From: Candidatus Kapaibacterium sp.
GTDB lineage: Bacteria; Bacteroidota; Ignavibacteria; Kapaibacteriales; UBA2268
Assembly: GCA_938031175.1 (NCBI GenBank)
Contig: CALHGZ010000006.1
Span: 140,884-204,883 of the forward strand
Direction: 5' to 3'
Length of the DNA: 64,000 nt
The notes under the pieces were generated by a model. The model was not told where the DNA came from, made no database searches, and saw nothing but the letters and a program-made list of their open reading frames with translations. This document shows positions 1 through 10,058 of the stretch, in pieces; position 1 is the stretch's first letter, and each line of letters opens with the position of its first letter. Made by a program: the position numbers and the translations under genes.

Positions 1-1794
1 AATTTATCGAATCATAGCAAATCTGACCATACCCCAGCTTTCTCTCCTGATGGGAAGAAACTTGCTTTTATTTCTAACAGAAATGGCTCACATCAAATAT
101 ATATAATGGATTTTCCAAATGGTAAACCACGAAAAATAACAAATATCCCTAATGGTACAGCAAACTTGATTTGGTCACCCGATGGTCAATATTTGCTTTG
201 GACAAGCGATGTAAAAATTGACCAATCTCCACTCGAAAAGTATCCTGAACTCAAGAAAGCAAAAGTAAGAATCTATAAAGAACTACCCGTCCGGCACTGG
301 GACGAATGGAATGATGAATATTATCAGCATATATTTATAATGCCTGCTAATGGAGGTGAAGTGGTTGATATTATGGAAAATGAAAGATTTGAAGCTCCGA
401 TGAAACCATGGGGTGGTCGTGAACAAATTGATTTCTCCCCCGATGCTTCTGAAATTGCATATACCGCTAAAAAAGTACCTGACTATGCCCTTAGCACAAA
501 TTCTGATATTTATATTTATAATATTAAAACAAAAGAGACTAAAAATATTACTGAAGGAATGCTCGGTTATGATATGGATCCACTTTATTCGCCAGATGGA
601 AAATGGATCGCTTTCAGAAGCCAAGAGCGAGCTGGATTTGAATCTGATCGTATTAGACTAATGCTTTACAATAGACAAAACCGGAAAATATCTGAACTAT
701 CAAAAGATTTAGATCAATGGGTCGAGGAAATGATTTGGGCTCCAGACAGCAAATCCTTATACATTACCATTACGGATTCAGGTACATACCAAATTTACAA
801 TATAGACTTGAATGGAAAATATGAAAAAATTACTAATGGACTGTATAATTTCGGACGAGGCATCACAATTACACCTGATGGTAAAGAACTCATTTATTGT
901 AAACAAAATATGAAAACACCTGTTGAATTATACAAAATAAACTTAAAAAATAAACAGGAAATAGCTCTCACAAATGCAAACACAAAAAATTTTGAAAAAT
1001 TTAAAGATGTCCAAATTGAGGAACGCTGGTTCACGGCCATAGACGGGAAGAAAATCCACAGTTGGATAATTTATCCGCCTTCTTTCGATAAGAACAAAAA
1101 ATATCCTATGCTTACATTTTGCCAAGGTGGACCACAAAATATGGTATCCCAAGTATTCCATTATCGATGGAATTTTTACACAATGGCTTCGCACGGTTAC
1201 ATAATAGTAGCACCAAATAGGCGTGGTTTACCTGGCTTTGGACAAGAATGGAACGACGCGATTAGTCGTGATTGGGGTGGAAAAGCAATGCAGGATATTC
1301 TAAGTGTTACTGATGCAATGGCTAATGAACCGTATGTTGATAAAGAACGGCTCGGAGCTATTGGAGCAAGTGCTGGAGGATATGCTGTTTTCTGGCTTGC
1401 TGGTAATCATAACAAGCGTTTTAAAGCTTTTGTAGCTCATACAGGCGTTTATAATTTAGTAAGTATGTATGGCTCAACAGAAGAATTATGGTTTACTAAC
1501 TGGGAAAATGGTGGACCATATTGGGAAACTCAATATGCCGAATACTACAAAAAGCATTCACCACATGAGTATGCGAAAAATTGGGATACTCCGATTATGA
1601 TTAGTACGGGAGAACTCGACTTCAGAGTTCCATATACACAAAGTTTAGAAGCATTTACAGTTGCTCAATTAAAAAAATTACCATCAAAATTCATTATTTT
1701 CCCAACGCAGGGACACCTTATTTTGTCGCTGCAAGAGGCTGTTCTCTGGTATAATGAATTTTTTGAGTTCCTGGATCAATATTTAATGAAATAA
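1..1794 (+). CDS. S9 family prolyl oligopeptidase-type peptidase (dipeptidyl peptidase/acylaminoacyl peptidase-like), 5' partial
   Basis: The frame is open from base 1, so the true start lies left of the window; the first in-window ATG at 106 is internal. The N-terminal two thirds is a WD40/PD40-like beta-propeller with repeated SPDG motifs. The C-terminal third is an alpha/beta hydrolase domain of peptidase family S9. The nucleophile is in GASAGG (about base 1360), the acid in GELDFRVP (about 1612-1635) and the histidine in TQGH (about 1710). Such enzymes cleave short peptides, often from the N-terminus, in the periplasm or cytoplasm. Any signal peptide would lie outside the window. A strong intrinsic terminator follows, so the gene closes its transcription unit. 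The S9 assignment is sure; the exact subfamily (S9B or S9C) is inferred. Confidence 0.9.
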   Translation, partial: NLSNHSKSDHTPAFSPDGKKLAFISNRNGSHQIYIMDFPNGKPRKITNIPNGTANLIWSPDGQYLLWTSDVKIDQSPLEKYPELKKAKVRIYKELPVRHWDEWNDEYYQHIFIMPANGGEVVDIMENERFEAPMKPWGGREQIDFSPDASEIAYTAKKVPDYALSTNSDIYIYNIKTKETKNITEGMLGYDMDPLYSPDGKWIAFRSQERAGFESDRIRLMLYNRQNRKISELSKDLDQWVEEMIWAPDSKSLYITITDSGTYQIYNIDLNGKYEKITNGLYNFGRGITITPDGKELIYCKQNMKTPVELYKINLKNKQEIALTNANTKNFEKFKDVQIEERWFTAIDGKKIHSWIIYPPSFDKNKKYPMLTFCQGGPQNMVSQVFHYRWNFYTMASHGYIIVAPNRRGLPGFGQEWNDAISRDWGGKAMQDILSVTDAMANEPYVDKERLGAIGASAGGYAVFWLAGNHNKRFKAFVAHTGVYNLVSMYGSTEELWFTNWENGGPYWETQYAEYYKKHSPHEYAKNWDTPIMISTGELDFRVPYTQSLEAFTVAQLKKLPSKFIIFPTQGHLILSLQEAVLWYNEFFEFLDQYLMK

Positions 1795-1815
1795 TTAAAT
1801 TTTCAACTAATCGAC

Positions 1816-1851
1816 ACTCCGCAATTTAACTACAAATTGCGGAGTTTTTTC
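1816..1851 (+). terminator. Intrinsic terminator of the S9 peptidase gene
   Basis: A perfect 12-bp stem (1816-1827 with 1834-1845) with a 6-nt loop is followed by a run of T at 1845-1850. It lies 22 bp after the stop codon of the peptidase gene. Confidence 0.9.
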
Positions 1852-2019
1852 TAATAAATTATAAATACAAAAAGCTATTTTACCATTATTTCTACATTGC
1901 CAATCAAGGGATTTAAGGTAAAGTTCAACTGATATGATAATAATTTGATTATATAATTTGCGACAATCATTTTTTTTAATTATTTTTTAAAAATCATCGG
2001 TCAACAGCGGAGCTTAAAG

Positions 2020-5000
2020 ATGAGAAAAATTTTCCTATTACAATTATTATTCCTTTTCAACTATCTAATGCAAGCAGGCGAGGTTGTAATTCAATATGAT
2101 AATGGAATACCTCGAACTCAATATTATGAACGCCCTAATTGGGAAGAGTCTATAATTTTTCAATTCGATGGACCTTGCGAAATATTGGAGATTCAAATTT
2201 ATTACACTGGAACAACACCAGGTAGGGACACAGTTTATATAGTTGGTGATCCTGCTGAAGGAACCGTACCACCTACATTCTGGGTATTGCATTATAATCA
2301 GCGTTCAAATCCAATTTTTGTAGACTATGATGGCAAAGCAGGTTGGCGATATCTTACAGTCAGTAATCTACGTTCTGATGGTTACGATCGAATTTGTATA
2401 CAACATCGGCTAAAATCAGGTGGTCCCTGGTGGGCTGTAGATAACAATGGGACAAGTGTACCTTACCGTTCTTTTACCATGAATCCTGCAGAAACAAATC
2501 AACTCGGCGGTCCGGGAAGATACTATTTAGCCGATGGTGATTATATGGTACGACTTAAAATCAAATATGATTACCCAAAAGGGAATTCATCTGAACCACC
2601 ACCAGTACCAATTTTGATGGATGTAACAAAATCTGCAGGTTTGGTTGACGTAAATGGAAATTTTATCCGTTCAGCCGATGTTAGCGTTGTTGATTTCAAT
2701 GCTGATGGCTATGATGATATAGTCATTGGTTCAAATTTTTTCGAAAATCAAAAAGACGGTACTTTCAAAAATGTAAGTTCAAGGATAAAGATTTCAGCAA
2801 ATGCAACTTCGTGGGGTGATTTTGATAATGATGGCTTTATTGATTGTTACGCACAGCTTAATGGCTCCTTCGATATGAATAAATCAATGGTATTAAGTAG
2901 AGATAGAGTCTATAAAAATAATGGAGATGGTACATTTACTGCAATTGACCCAAAAACTATGTTCAAATTACCTTATCCAAGTCCGAGTATTGATTTTAAT
3001 TTGAATCCTTCGGGACTTCAAGACTCAATTTTTAATCCATATTCGAATATTACACCACTTTGGCTCGACTATGACGGTGATGGCTGGCTCGATTTATATT
3101 TAGCAAATAATAGGACTGGTTATAACGATGCTTCCGGTAATTATAGAGAAATTTACTACCCCGACCAGCTCTGGAAAAACGATGGTACCGGTAAATTTAC
3201 TAATGAACGTAAAAATGCAGGTATAGACATTGCCGAACCATTCGGACAAAGTGGTTACCATGATTGTTATGGAGCCAATGCCTGCGATTATAATCAAGAT
3301 GGTAAGATTGATATTTTCGTTGCAACATACAGGTTAGTGCGCGATATATTATATCATAATTATGGCGATGGTACATTTGAGGACGTAGCTGCTCGAACCG
3401 GTGTCAGAGGTATTCCGACTGCAGCTGAAGGGTATTTTGGTCATGGTATGGGCTCTGAATGGGGTGATTTCAATAATGATGGCTATCCTGATTTGTGTGT
3501 GGGTAATCTAGGACATCCCGATTGGCGTGGTATGTATTCGAACCCATCCTTGATATTTAAAAACAACGGTCCACCCGATTATTACTTCGAAGAAGTACAT
3601 CAAAAAATGGGTTTAAAATTTTATGAAATGAATGCAGGTGTCTGCTGGGTTGATTTGAATTTAGACGGTTATCTCGATTTGATACACGGACAAATATCTT
3701 ATGATGCAAAGGGAAAAGGAGCAGACAGATTAACAAGAATTTATCTCAATGAAGGTCCGAATAAAAATTTCAAATTGAGAGATATAACTTGGCTCGCAGG
3801 TGCATTAATTCACGGTGCTTGGACGCCTATTAGAATCGATTTCGACAATGACGGCGATATGGATTTACTTATTGCCAGCAGTCAGGAACATGTTAAATTA
3901 TTCAGAAATGATTTTATTCGCAAAGGTAATTGGATAACGTTCAAATTAATTGGTAGCCCTCAGGATGGAGTAAATATGGATGCTTACGGTAGTAAAATTC
4001 TTATAGAAACCCACGGGAAAAAATTTTACCGAGAGTTGATGGGTAGTATCACCGGGAACAGGTGTAGCCAAAATAGTTCTGAAATCCATTTCGGACTTGG
4101 CGATATTGACAAAGTTGAAAAAGTTACTATAAGTTACCCAAATGGAAAACAAAATATCATTACCAATTTAAAAACAAACAAAAAATATTTAGTTCGTTAT
4201 TTGAATAAACCAATCCAAAGAATTTTAACTGCTCCTCAGCAATATTCACCATCGAATTACGCAACAAATTTGTCAAAGGAAAATCTTAAATTCGCATTTT
4301 ATTCTACTGGTGTCAATCTTTACAATTTAGAAATTTTTCAAAAGAATAATGATTCATTGAACTTATTAAAGTCAATTTCTTTTCTAAGTTTTACTCCTGA
4401 AGAATTAATACAGTACATAGTTTACCCTTATAAATTAGAATGCGGAACTTATTATTGGCGAATTAAAGCTTATGATAGTGATTCAGCAGTATCAGACTTT
4501 TGGGTATTCACTGTATGCGCTCCTAAACCATTAGCACCAGCATTAAAATCACCTGAAAATGGTTCAAATAATGTTTCAGTTAAAACATCATTTGAATGGT
4601 TCCCCGCCCAATATGAAACTCAAACACAAGCAGAAACAGAATACATACTTGAAATCTTTTTGAAAGAAAATCTAAATGAACCTATTTATAAATCAGATCC
4701 TTTAAAAACATTAATTCATCAACCGAACCAACCACTTCAACCCGGAAAAACATATTTATGGCGTGTTCAAAGTAAAAATGAAGATGTATTCGGTGAATAC
4801 TCCGATTTTTGGGAATTCTCCACTATGCCTCTACCCGAACAACCAAAATTATTAATTCCTGAAAACAAAGCTGAAAATGTTGATCTGAAGCCACGATTCC
4901 GATGGGAAAGAATTGAAAATGCTATTGGATACCATCTTCAAATAAGTAAGGATATAGAATTTCATAATATATATTATGAAAAAGATGATATTATGTGGAT

Positions 5001-5409
5001 AAGCTATAATTTACCAGCAGAACTCGAAGCCGGTATGACTTATTGGTGGCGCCTGCGTGCATTTAATGATGGTGGTTTTGGTAACTGGAGTGAGAAGTTC
5101 TCATTTACTACAACTACACAGGTAAGCGTAAGCTATTCACCCGAAGAGCAATTTGATTTCGAAATTATACCTAATCCAGTAAATAATCAAAACATAAAAA
5201 TTAATTTAAAAGATTCAGGAAATAATAATTATACATTATTGATTTATAATGGTTTAGGTGAATTGATTTACTCAAACAATAGCATACATTCAGCTAGTGT
5301 AATTACAGAAATTGAAATTCCATCTTCATCGTTAAACCTAGGTGTTTATTTTATTAAGATAAGTAATAATTTCTATTGGAAAACAAGAAAGCTTATCATA
5401 GTGAATTGA
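2020..5409 (+). CDS. Secreted FG-GAP/VCBS-repeat protein with ASPIC/UnbV domain and T9SS sorting domain
   Basis: This is a large (1129 aa) exported protein with a hydrophobic signal peptide at residues 1-18. An N-terminal beta-rich domain reaches about residue 190. Seven FG-GAP/VCBS-type blades follow, each marked by a calcium-loop DxDxDG-like motif (e.g. DFNADGYDD near 225, DFDNDGFID near 267, DYDGDGWLD near 350, DFDNDGDMD near 607). An ASPIC/UnbV (CRTAC1-like) domain lies at about 647-725. Fibronectin-like repeats with YYWRIKA/YLWRVQS/YWWRLRA strands span about 740-1035. A type A T9SS C-terminal sorting domain starts at IIPNPVNN, around residue 1045. The protein is probably secreted through the outer membrane and anchored at the surface; its ligand is unknown. 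An RBS-like GGAG lies 7 nt before the ATG. Its stop abuts the stop of the convergent PBP4 gene with no spacer. Confidence 0.9.
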   Translation: MRKIFLLQLLFLFNYLMQAGEVVIQYDNGIPRTQYYERPNWEESIIFQFDGPCEILEIQIYYTGTTPGRDTVYIVGDPAEGTVPPTFWVLHYNQRSNPIFVDYDGKAGWRYLTVSNLRSDGYDRICIQHRLKSGGPWWAVDNNGTSVPYRSFTMNPAETNQLGGPGRYYLADGDYMVRLKIKYDYPKGNSSEPPPVPILMDVTKSAGLVDVNGNFIRSADVSVVDFNADGYDDIVIGSNFFENQKDGTFKNVSSRIKISANATSWGDFDNDGFIDCYAQLNGSFDMNKSMVLSRDRVYKNNGDGTFTAIDPKTMFKLPYPSPSIDFNLNPSGLQDSIFNPYSNITPLWLDYDGDGWLDLYLANNRTGYNDASGNYREIYYPDQLWKNDGTGKFTNERKNAGIDIAEPFGQSGYHDCYGANACDYNQDGKIDIFVATYRLVRDILYHNYGDGTFEDVAARTGVRGIPTAAEGYFGHGMGSEWGDFNNDGYPDLCVGNLGHPDWRGMYSNPSLIFKNNGPPDYYFEEVHQKMGLKFYEMNAGVCWVDLNLDGYLDLIHGQISYDAKGKGADRLTRIYLNEGPNKNFKLRDITWLAGALIHGAWTPIRIDFDNDGDMDLLIASSQEHVKLFRNDFIRKGNWITFKLIGSPQDGVNMDAYGSKILIETHGKKFYRELMGSITGNRCSQNSSEIHFGLGDIDKVEKVTISYPNGKQNIITNLKTNKKYLVRYLNKPIQRILTAPQQYSPSNYATNLSKENLKFAFYSTGVNLYNLEIFQKNNDSLNLLKSISFLSFTPEELIQYIVYPYKLECGTYYWRIKAYDSDSAVSDFWVFTVCAPKPLAPALKSPENGSNNVSVKTSFEWFPAQYETQTQAETEYILEIFLKENLNEPIYKSDPLKTLIHQPNQPLQPGKTYLWRVQSKNEDVFGEYSDFWEFSTMPLPEQPKLLIPENKAENVDLKPRFRWERIENAIGYHLQISKDIEFHNIYYEKDDIMWISYNLPAELEAGMTYWWRLRAFNDGGFGNWSEKFSFTTTTQVSVSYSPEEQFDFEIIPNPVNNQNIKINLKDSGNNNYTLLIYNGLGELIYSNNSIHSASVITEIEIPSSSLNLGVYFIKISNNFYWKTRKLIIVN

Positions 5410-6945
5410 TTAATCCTTTTTGCGTGAAAAACTTGCAAGCCTCATACAAATGAGGTCCTGCAAGTTTTCAACTGAACTCAGTGTAGTTGTAAAATTCAAA
5501 ATCATAATACAGAAAGCTAAAGGCTCATCATCCCTTGTCCAGATGTAACCAGCTAAATTTGAGATGTTATTTAAAGTGGCTGTTTTAGCTTTAACTTTGT
5601 TTTCAGCAAGTGAGCGCGTCATACGCCTTGCAAGAGTACCAGGTTTGCTAGGTTCAGCCAATGAATTTATAAAAATATCGCTGAAAGAACTGCGGTAAAT
5701 ATAAGATAATAATGTTACAATATACTTAGAGGAAATAATATTATATCTCGAAAGCCCCGAACCATCAACAATATTCATTCTTTCAGGGTCAATACCAATT
5801 TTTGAGCAAAAGTTTTTTGTAAAATATATTCCTGTATTGAATGAACCTTCACCTGCTTTTTCCTTGGCTATAGTTTTCAACAATAATTCGGCACCTAAAT
5901 TGTGGCTATGCTTATTTATCTTGGCAACAATTGTTTTTAATGGTGGAGATAAATGCTCACAAATTAAATTTAACTCTCCATAATTAATACGTTCGTATAA
6001 TTGATTAACATCAATAAGATTACCTCGTACTTTAATATTTCTTCTTAAAAGTGCTTCTTTGAAAAGATTTAGGAAGAATCTCGGAGGATTATCTATAGTT
6101 ATTTCTAATTCATAGCTTTTTGGATTTTTGGACGTATCCAAAGAAATTGAACCGGTTAATTCAATTATATTCGTATGTGGTTCTCTGTATTTTGAGATTA
6201 AAGTAGAAACATCAGGACGTACTGTGTTGATATTATTTATTATTTGCACATAATTATTTTCAGGATAAACAAAAATTTTTGCTTGTTTATTAATACTATC
6301 GCCGGACTTAACGGTTATCCTTATTTTGTTATCAAAAGAGGATAAAGCACTTACTTGTGCAGAATATGGATTCAAAAAATCATCCCAACACCAACCCGGT
6401 GGATAATAATTTTCATCAAAAAAATTATGGTCGGCAATGAGATTTCCTTTAATTGAGCGAATTCCAATAGAATCAATCTTCCAAGCCCAATCTTCGAATA
6501 CGCTCATGGGGTCAGCCATATATAAATCAGATATACTCGGATCTCCACTCCCCCTTATTATCAAATTCCCTATAAATTCACCATTTTGTTTAAGTACCCC
6601 ATCAAGATATAATTGAGTTTTGTATTGATAATCCCCACCTAGATAATATAATGCTGAACTTGTAGTTAGTAATTTTGTCAAGGAAGCAGGTATGCAATTT
6701 TTTGACTCTTCTCTTCTGTATATTATCTCACCATTTTCAATTGATTGGATTAGAATGCTCACTGTTGCACCCGATAAATCAGGGTTATCAAGAATGTAAT
6801 TAATATCTTGTCTAAGTTCCTCAATTGGTGGAATCCGTGGTATTTTAAATTTTGAAGTATCCGGTCGGATTACCTGGCTATAAATCTGGTTTGTAATTAT
6901 TCCTAAGAATACAAATATTATTAATAAATGCTTGTAAATTTTCAT
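5410..6945 (-). CDS. dacB: D-alanyl-D-alanine carboxypeptidase/endopeptidase, PBP4 type (peptidase S13)
   Basis: This is a periplasmic penicillin-binding protein that trims or cleaves peptidoglycan cross-links. A signal peptide is visible (residues 1-23, ending around IYSQ). The family motifs are present: SLTK with the acyl-acceptor Ser at residues 88-91, and the SxN motif in SGLSRYN. The third motif, normally KTG, reads KTA at residues 454-456 (Ala codon at 5578-5580) in the context KAKTATLNNISNLAGY, which otherwise matches family members. Length (511 aa) fits the S13 family with its inserted domains. It is a monocistronic minus-strand gene. The family assignment is firm; whether the KTA variant keeps full transpeptidase-like activity is unknown. 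Confidence 0.92.
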   Translation of the reverse strand: MKIYKHLLIIFVFLGIITNQIYSQVIRPDTSKFKIPRIPPIEELRQDINYILDNPDLSGATVSILIQSIENGEIIYRREESKNCIPASLTKLLTTSSALYYLGGDYQYKTQLYLDGVLKQNGEFIGNLIIRGSGDPSISDLYMADPMSVFEDWAWKIDSIGIRSIKGNLIADHNFFDENYYPPGWCWDDFLNPYSAQVSALSSFDNKIRITVKSGDSINKQAKIFVYPENNYVQIINNINTVRPDVSTLISKYREPHTNIIELTGSISLDTSKNPKSYELEITIDNPPRFFLNLFKEALLRRNIKVRGNLIDVNQLYERINYGELNLICEHLSPPLKTIVAKINKHSHNLGAELLLKTIAKEKAGEGSFNTGIYFTKNFCSKIGIDPERMNIVDGSGLSRYNIISSKYIVTLLSYIYRSSFSDIFINSLAEPSKPGTLARRMTRSLAENKVKAKTATLNNISNLAGYIWTRDDEPLAFCIMILNFTTTLSSVENLQDLICMRLASFSRKKD

Positions 6946-7076
6946 AAGAATTTAAATTTTATTTGATTTACAAAATTAAGAATATTAAACTTTTTTATTT
7001 CAATATATTATAGTAAAAATCGTCAAAAATACTTTTAAAAGATGTTTTTTCCTAAATAAACTATCTGAGGTTTAAT

Positions 7077-8945
7077 ATGTCTGAAGATAATACTTCTTTC
7101 CGCGAGTATGAATACAAAGCAGAAATGAAGCAATTATTGAATATTATCATTAACTCACTTTATTCCAATCCCGATATTTTCATAAGAGAATTAGTATCAA
7201 ACTCCTCAGATGCACTCAATAAATTAAGATTTTTATCACTTATAAATAGCGAAAAATATAATGCACCGAGTCAATTTCAAATTAAAATCAATCTCGACAA
7301 GGATAGATCAATATTTAGTATTGAAGATAACGGTATCGGTATGACTGAGGACGATCTAATTAATCGAATTGGTACAATAGCAAGTTCGGGCACTTTATCT
7401 TTTCTGAATGAAATGACAAAAAATGGTAAAAAATTAGATTTAAATCTCATTGGTCAATTTGGTGTTGGTTTTTATTCAGTTTTTATGGTAACAGACAAAA
7501 TTTCCATTGAAACAAAATACGCTACAAAAGAATCCAAAGGCTTGTATTGGGAATCAATTGGAGAGGATAAATTTATCATTAAAGAAATTGAAAAGCAAGA
7601 AAATGGTACAAAAATTTATTTCAAGTTAAAAGAAGAGCATAAAAAATACGTTGATGAACATGTCGTAAAGTCAATATTAAAAAAATATTCCAATTTTGTT
7701 GACTTTCCAATCTATCTCAATGGCGTTCAAATCAACACAATTTCCGCATTATGGCATAAAAACAAAGGTGAAATTACAGAAGACGAAGCGAATGAATTTT
7801 ATTCATTTTTAACTGGTGACAATATCAATCCGCTCGCTTTTATACATTTCAAAGTAGAAGGAAATATTAACTTAGAATCTCTTTTGTTTATACCCGGAAG
7901 AAGTATCAACCTGTGGTTTCGCGATGACTTAAACACGGGCTTACATTTATATTCTGGGAGAATTTTTATTACTGACAAATTAACTGATTTATTGCCTGAT
8001 TATCTCAAATTCATTCGTGGAGTAATTGATACTGTTGACTTACCGCTAAATGTATCTCGAGAGATAACTCAATCAACTCCATTACAAACAAAAATAAAAA
8101 ATATCTTAACTAGTAAAATTTTATCATTTTTAGATGAATGGGCTTTATCTAATCCTCAAAAATATAATCAATTTTATGATAATTTTGGTTCATTATTTAA
8201 ATTGGGTCTTAATTCTGATTATGAAAATCGAGAAAAATTACTCGAATTAATGCGCTATGAATCCACTTTCACTACTAATAAAGAAAAAATATCACTGAAA
8301 GATTACGTCTCAAGAATGAAAGATAGTCAAAAAGAAATTTATTATTTAATTGGTGACAATAGAGATACAATTTTGAAAAACCCTAAACTTGAATATTTTT
8401 TAAAAAATAACATCGAGGTACTTTTACTAACAGATCCATCAGATTTTATAACACTCCCCTATATTTCTACATACCAACACAAACCAATTCAATCAATTGA
8501 AAAATCTGAACTTGACATAAGTCCTGAAAATAAACAAGATAATGGACTTAGCGAAGAAGCAGTTAACTCACTTATTAAGCTCTTTAAAGAAACACTCGCA
8601 GACAAAATTCAGGATGTTGTCCCTTCTAAACGATTAGTCGACTCACCTGTAACTCTGGTATCTTCAGAAGGTGGATTAGACACTCAAATGGAAAAAATAT
8701 TCAAACAATTCGACAAAAATTTTAAAACCTCAAAAAAAATATTAGAAATTAATACATCCCACGCATTAATAAAAAATTTATGGAAATTGCATATTTCCAC
8801 CAAAAATCATGAATTATTAATACAGATAATCAATCATCTTTACGAAGGTGTATTAATTATTGAGGGACAATTGGAGAATCCAATAGATTATATCAACAGA
8901 TCTAATGAACTATTATTGAAAATTACTGAAAAATTTTTGGATTAA
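7077..8945 (+). CDS. htpG: Molecular chaperone HtpG (Hsp90)
   Basis: This cytosolic ATP-dependent chaperone has the canonical N-terminal GHKL ATPase: IRELVSNSSDALNKL (E-N-D ATP-contact segment), DNGIGM and GQFGVGFYSVFM. The middle domain includes GVIDTVDLPLNVSRE with the catalytic Arg region, and the C-terminal dimerisation domain is more divergent. Length (622 aa) is normal for bacterial HtpG. A GAGG-type ribosome binding site precedes the ATG. queA follows after 15 bp, suggesting cotranscription. Confidence 0.97.
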   Translation: MSEDNTSFREYEYKAEMKQLLNIIINSLYSNPDIFIRELVSNSSDALNKLRFLSLINSEKYNAPSQFQIKINLDKDRSIFSIEDNGIGMTEDDLINRIGTIASSGTLSFLNEMTKNGKKLDLNLIGQFGVGFYSVFMVTDKISIETKYATKESKGLYWESIGEDKFIIKEIEKQENGTKIYFKLKEEHKKYVDEHVVKSILKKYSNFVDFPIYLNGVQINTISALWHKNKGEITEDEANEFYSFLTGDNINPLAFIHFKVEGNINLESLLFIPGRSINLWFRDDLNTGLHLYSGRIFITDKLTDLLPDYLKFIRGVIDTVDLPLNVSREITQSTPLQTKIKNILTSKILSFLDEWALSNPQKYNQFYDNFGSLFKLGLNSDYENREKLLELMRYESTFTTNKEKISLKDYVSRMKDSQKEIYYLIGDNRDTILKNPKLEYFLKNNIEVLLLTDPSDFITLPYISTYQHKPIQSIEKSELDISPENKQDNGLSEEAVNSLIKLFKETLADKIQDVVPSKRLVDSPVTLVSSEGGLDTQMEKIFKQFDKNFKTSKKILEINTSHALIKNLWKLHISTKNHELLIQIINHLYEGVLIIEGQLENPIDYINRSNELLLKITEKFLD

Positions 8946-8960
8946 AATATTGAGGATTGA

Positions 8961-10004
8961 ATGAAACTTTCAGAATTTCGTTACACCGTAGCCAAAAGCC
9001 AAATTGCAAAATTTCCAGCAGAGCCACGTGATAGTTCACGTTTGATGGTTGTCGATAGAAAAACCGGCACAATCACAAATGATGTTTTCAGTAATATTGT
9101 CAATTATTTTGATAAAGGTGATTGCCTTGTTTTGAATGAAACAAAAGTTTTTCCCGCTCGCCTTTTTGGAAAAAAAGAAAAAACAAATGCAAAAATCGAA
9201 GTTCTTTTATTACGCCAATTAAAAGCAGAAGATAGAATTTGGGATGTGATAGTAGAGCCAGCAAGAAAAGTACGCATCGGAAATAAAATTTACTTTGACA
9301 ATAATCAATTTTACTGCGAAGTTATCGATAATACAACCTCACGTGGCAGAACTGTTCGGTTTAGTTATGATGGTAACTTATTCGAAGTTATTCAACGAAT
9401 CGGTGAAATGCCATTACCATCATACATAAAAAGAGAACCGACCGAACTCGATAAAGAAACTTATCAATGTGTATTTGCAAATGATAACTACTTAGCTTCA
9501 ATTGCACCTCCAACTGCCGGATTACATTTTACTCCCGAATTACTTAAAAAAATTGCTGAAAAAGGGGTAAGAATTGCCAATATTGTTTTGCACATCGGTC
9601 AAGGAGTGTTTGAGGAAATCGAGGTTGAAGATTTGACAAAACACAGAATGTATTCAGAATATTTTGAAATATCCCGTCAATCTGCGGAAATAATCAATAA
9701 ATCACTAAAATCTAAAAAGAAAGTTTTCGCTGTTGGTGCTTCAGTCGTTAGAGCACTTGAATCATCAGTTCTTACTTCCGGCACCATAAAGCCAAACAAA
9801 GGATGGACCGATAAATTCATCTATCCTCCTTATGACTTTAAAATTAGTACTCATTTAATTACTAACTTCCATCCACCGGCAACTCCATCTTTGCTTTTAA
9901 CAGCAACTTTTGCTGGAAAAGATTTACTTTTTAAAGCTTATAAAAAAGCGATGAAAGATGATTATCGTTTTTTTGCTTATGGGGATGCAATGCTTATTTA
10001 TTAA
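8961..10004 (+). CDS. queA: S-adenosylmethionine:tRNA ribosyltransferase-isomerase QueA
   Basis: QueA transfers and isomerises the ribosyl moiety of SAM onto 7-aminomethyl-7-deazaguanine in tRNA, giving epoxyqueuosine. The protein is full length (347 aa) with the typical start (SEFRYTVAKSQIAKFPAEPRD), the LNETKVFPARLFG segment, the APPTAGLHFTPELL signature and the ending FFAYGDAMLIY. It lies 15 bp after htpG with a GAGGA-like RBS. No other queuosine gene is in the window. Confidence 0.97.
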   Translation: MKLSEFRYTVAKSQIAKFPAEPRDSSRLMVVDRKTGTITNDVFSNIVNYFDKGDCLVLNETKVFPARLFGKKEKTNAKIEVLLLRQLKAEDRIWDVIVEPARKVRIGNKIYFDNNQFYCEVIDNTTSRGRTVRFSYDGNLFEVIQRIGEMPLPSYIKREPTELDKETYQCVFANDNYLASIAPPTAGLHFTPELLKKIAEKGVRIANIVLHIGQGVFEEIEVEDLTKHRMYSEYFEISRQSAEIINKSLKSKKKVFAVGASVVRALESSVLTSGTIKPNKGWTDKFIYPPYDFKISTHLITNFHPPATPSLLLTATFAGKDLLFKAYKKAMKDDYRFFAYGDAMLIY

Positions 10005-10058
10005 ATTTGCTTCAATTATAACTAATTTTAATATTATTCATTTTTATAAAATTTATTG

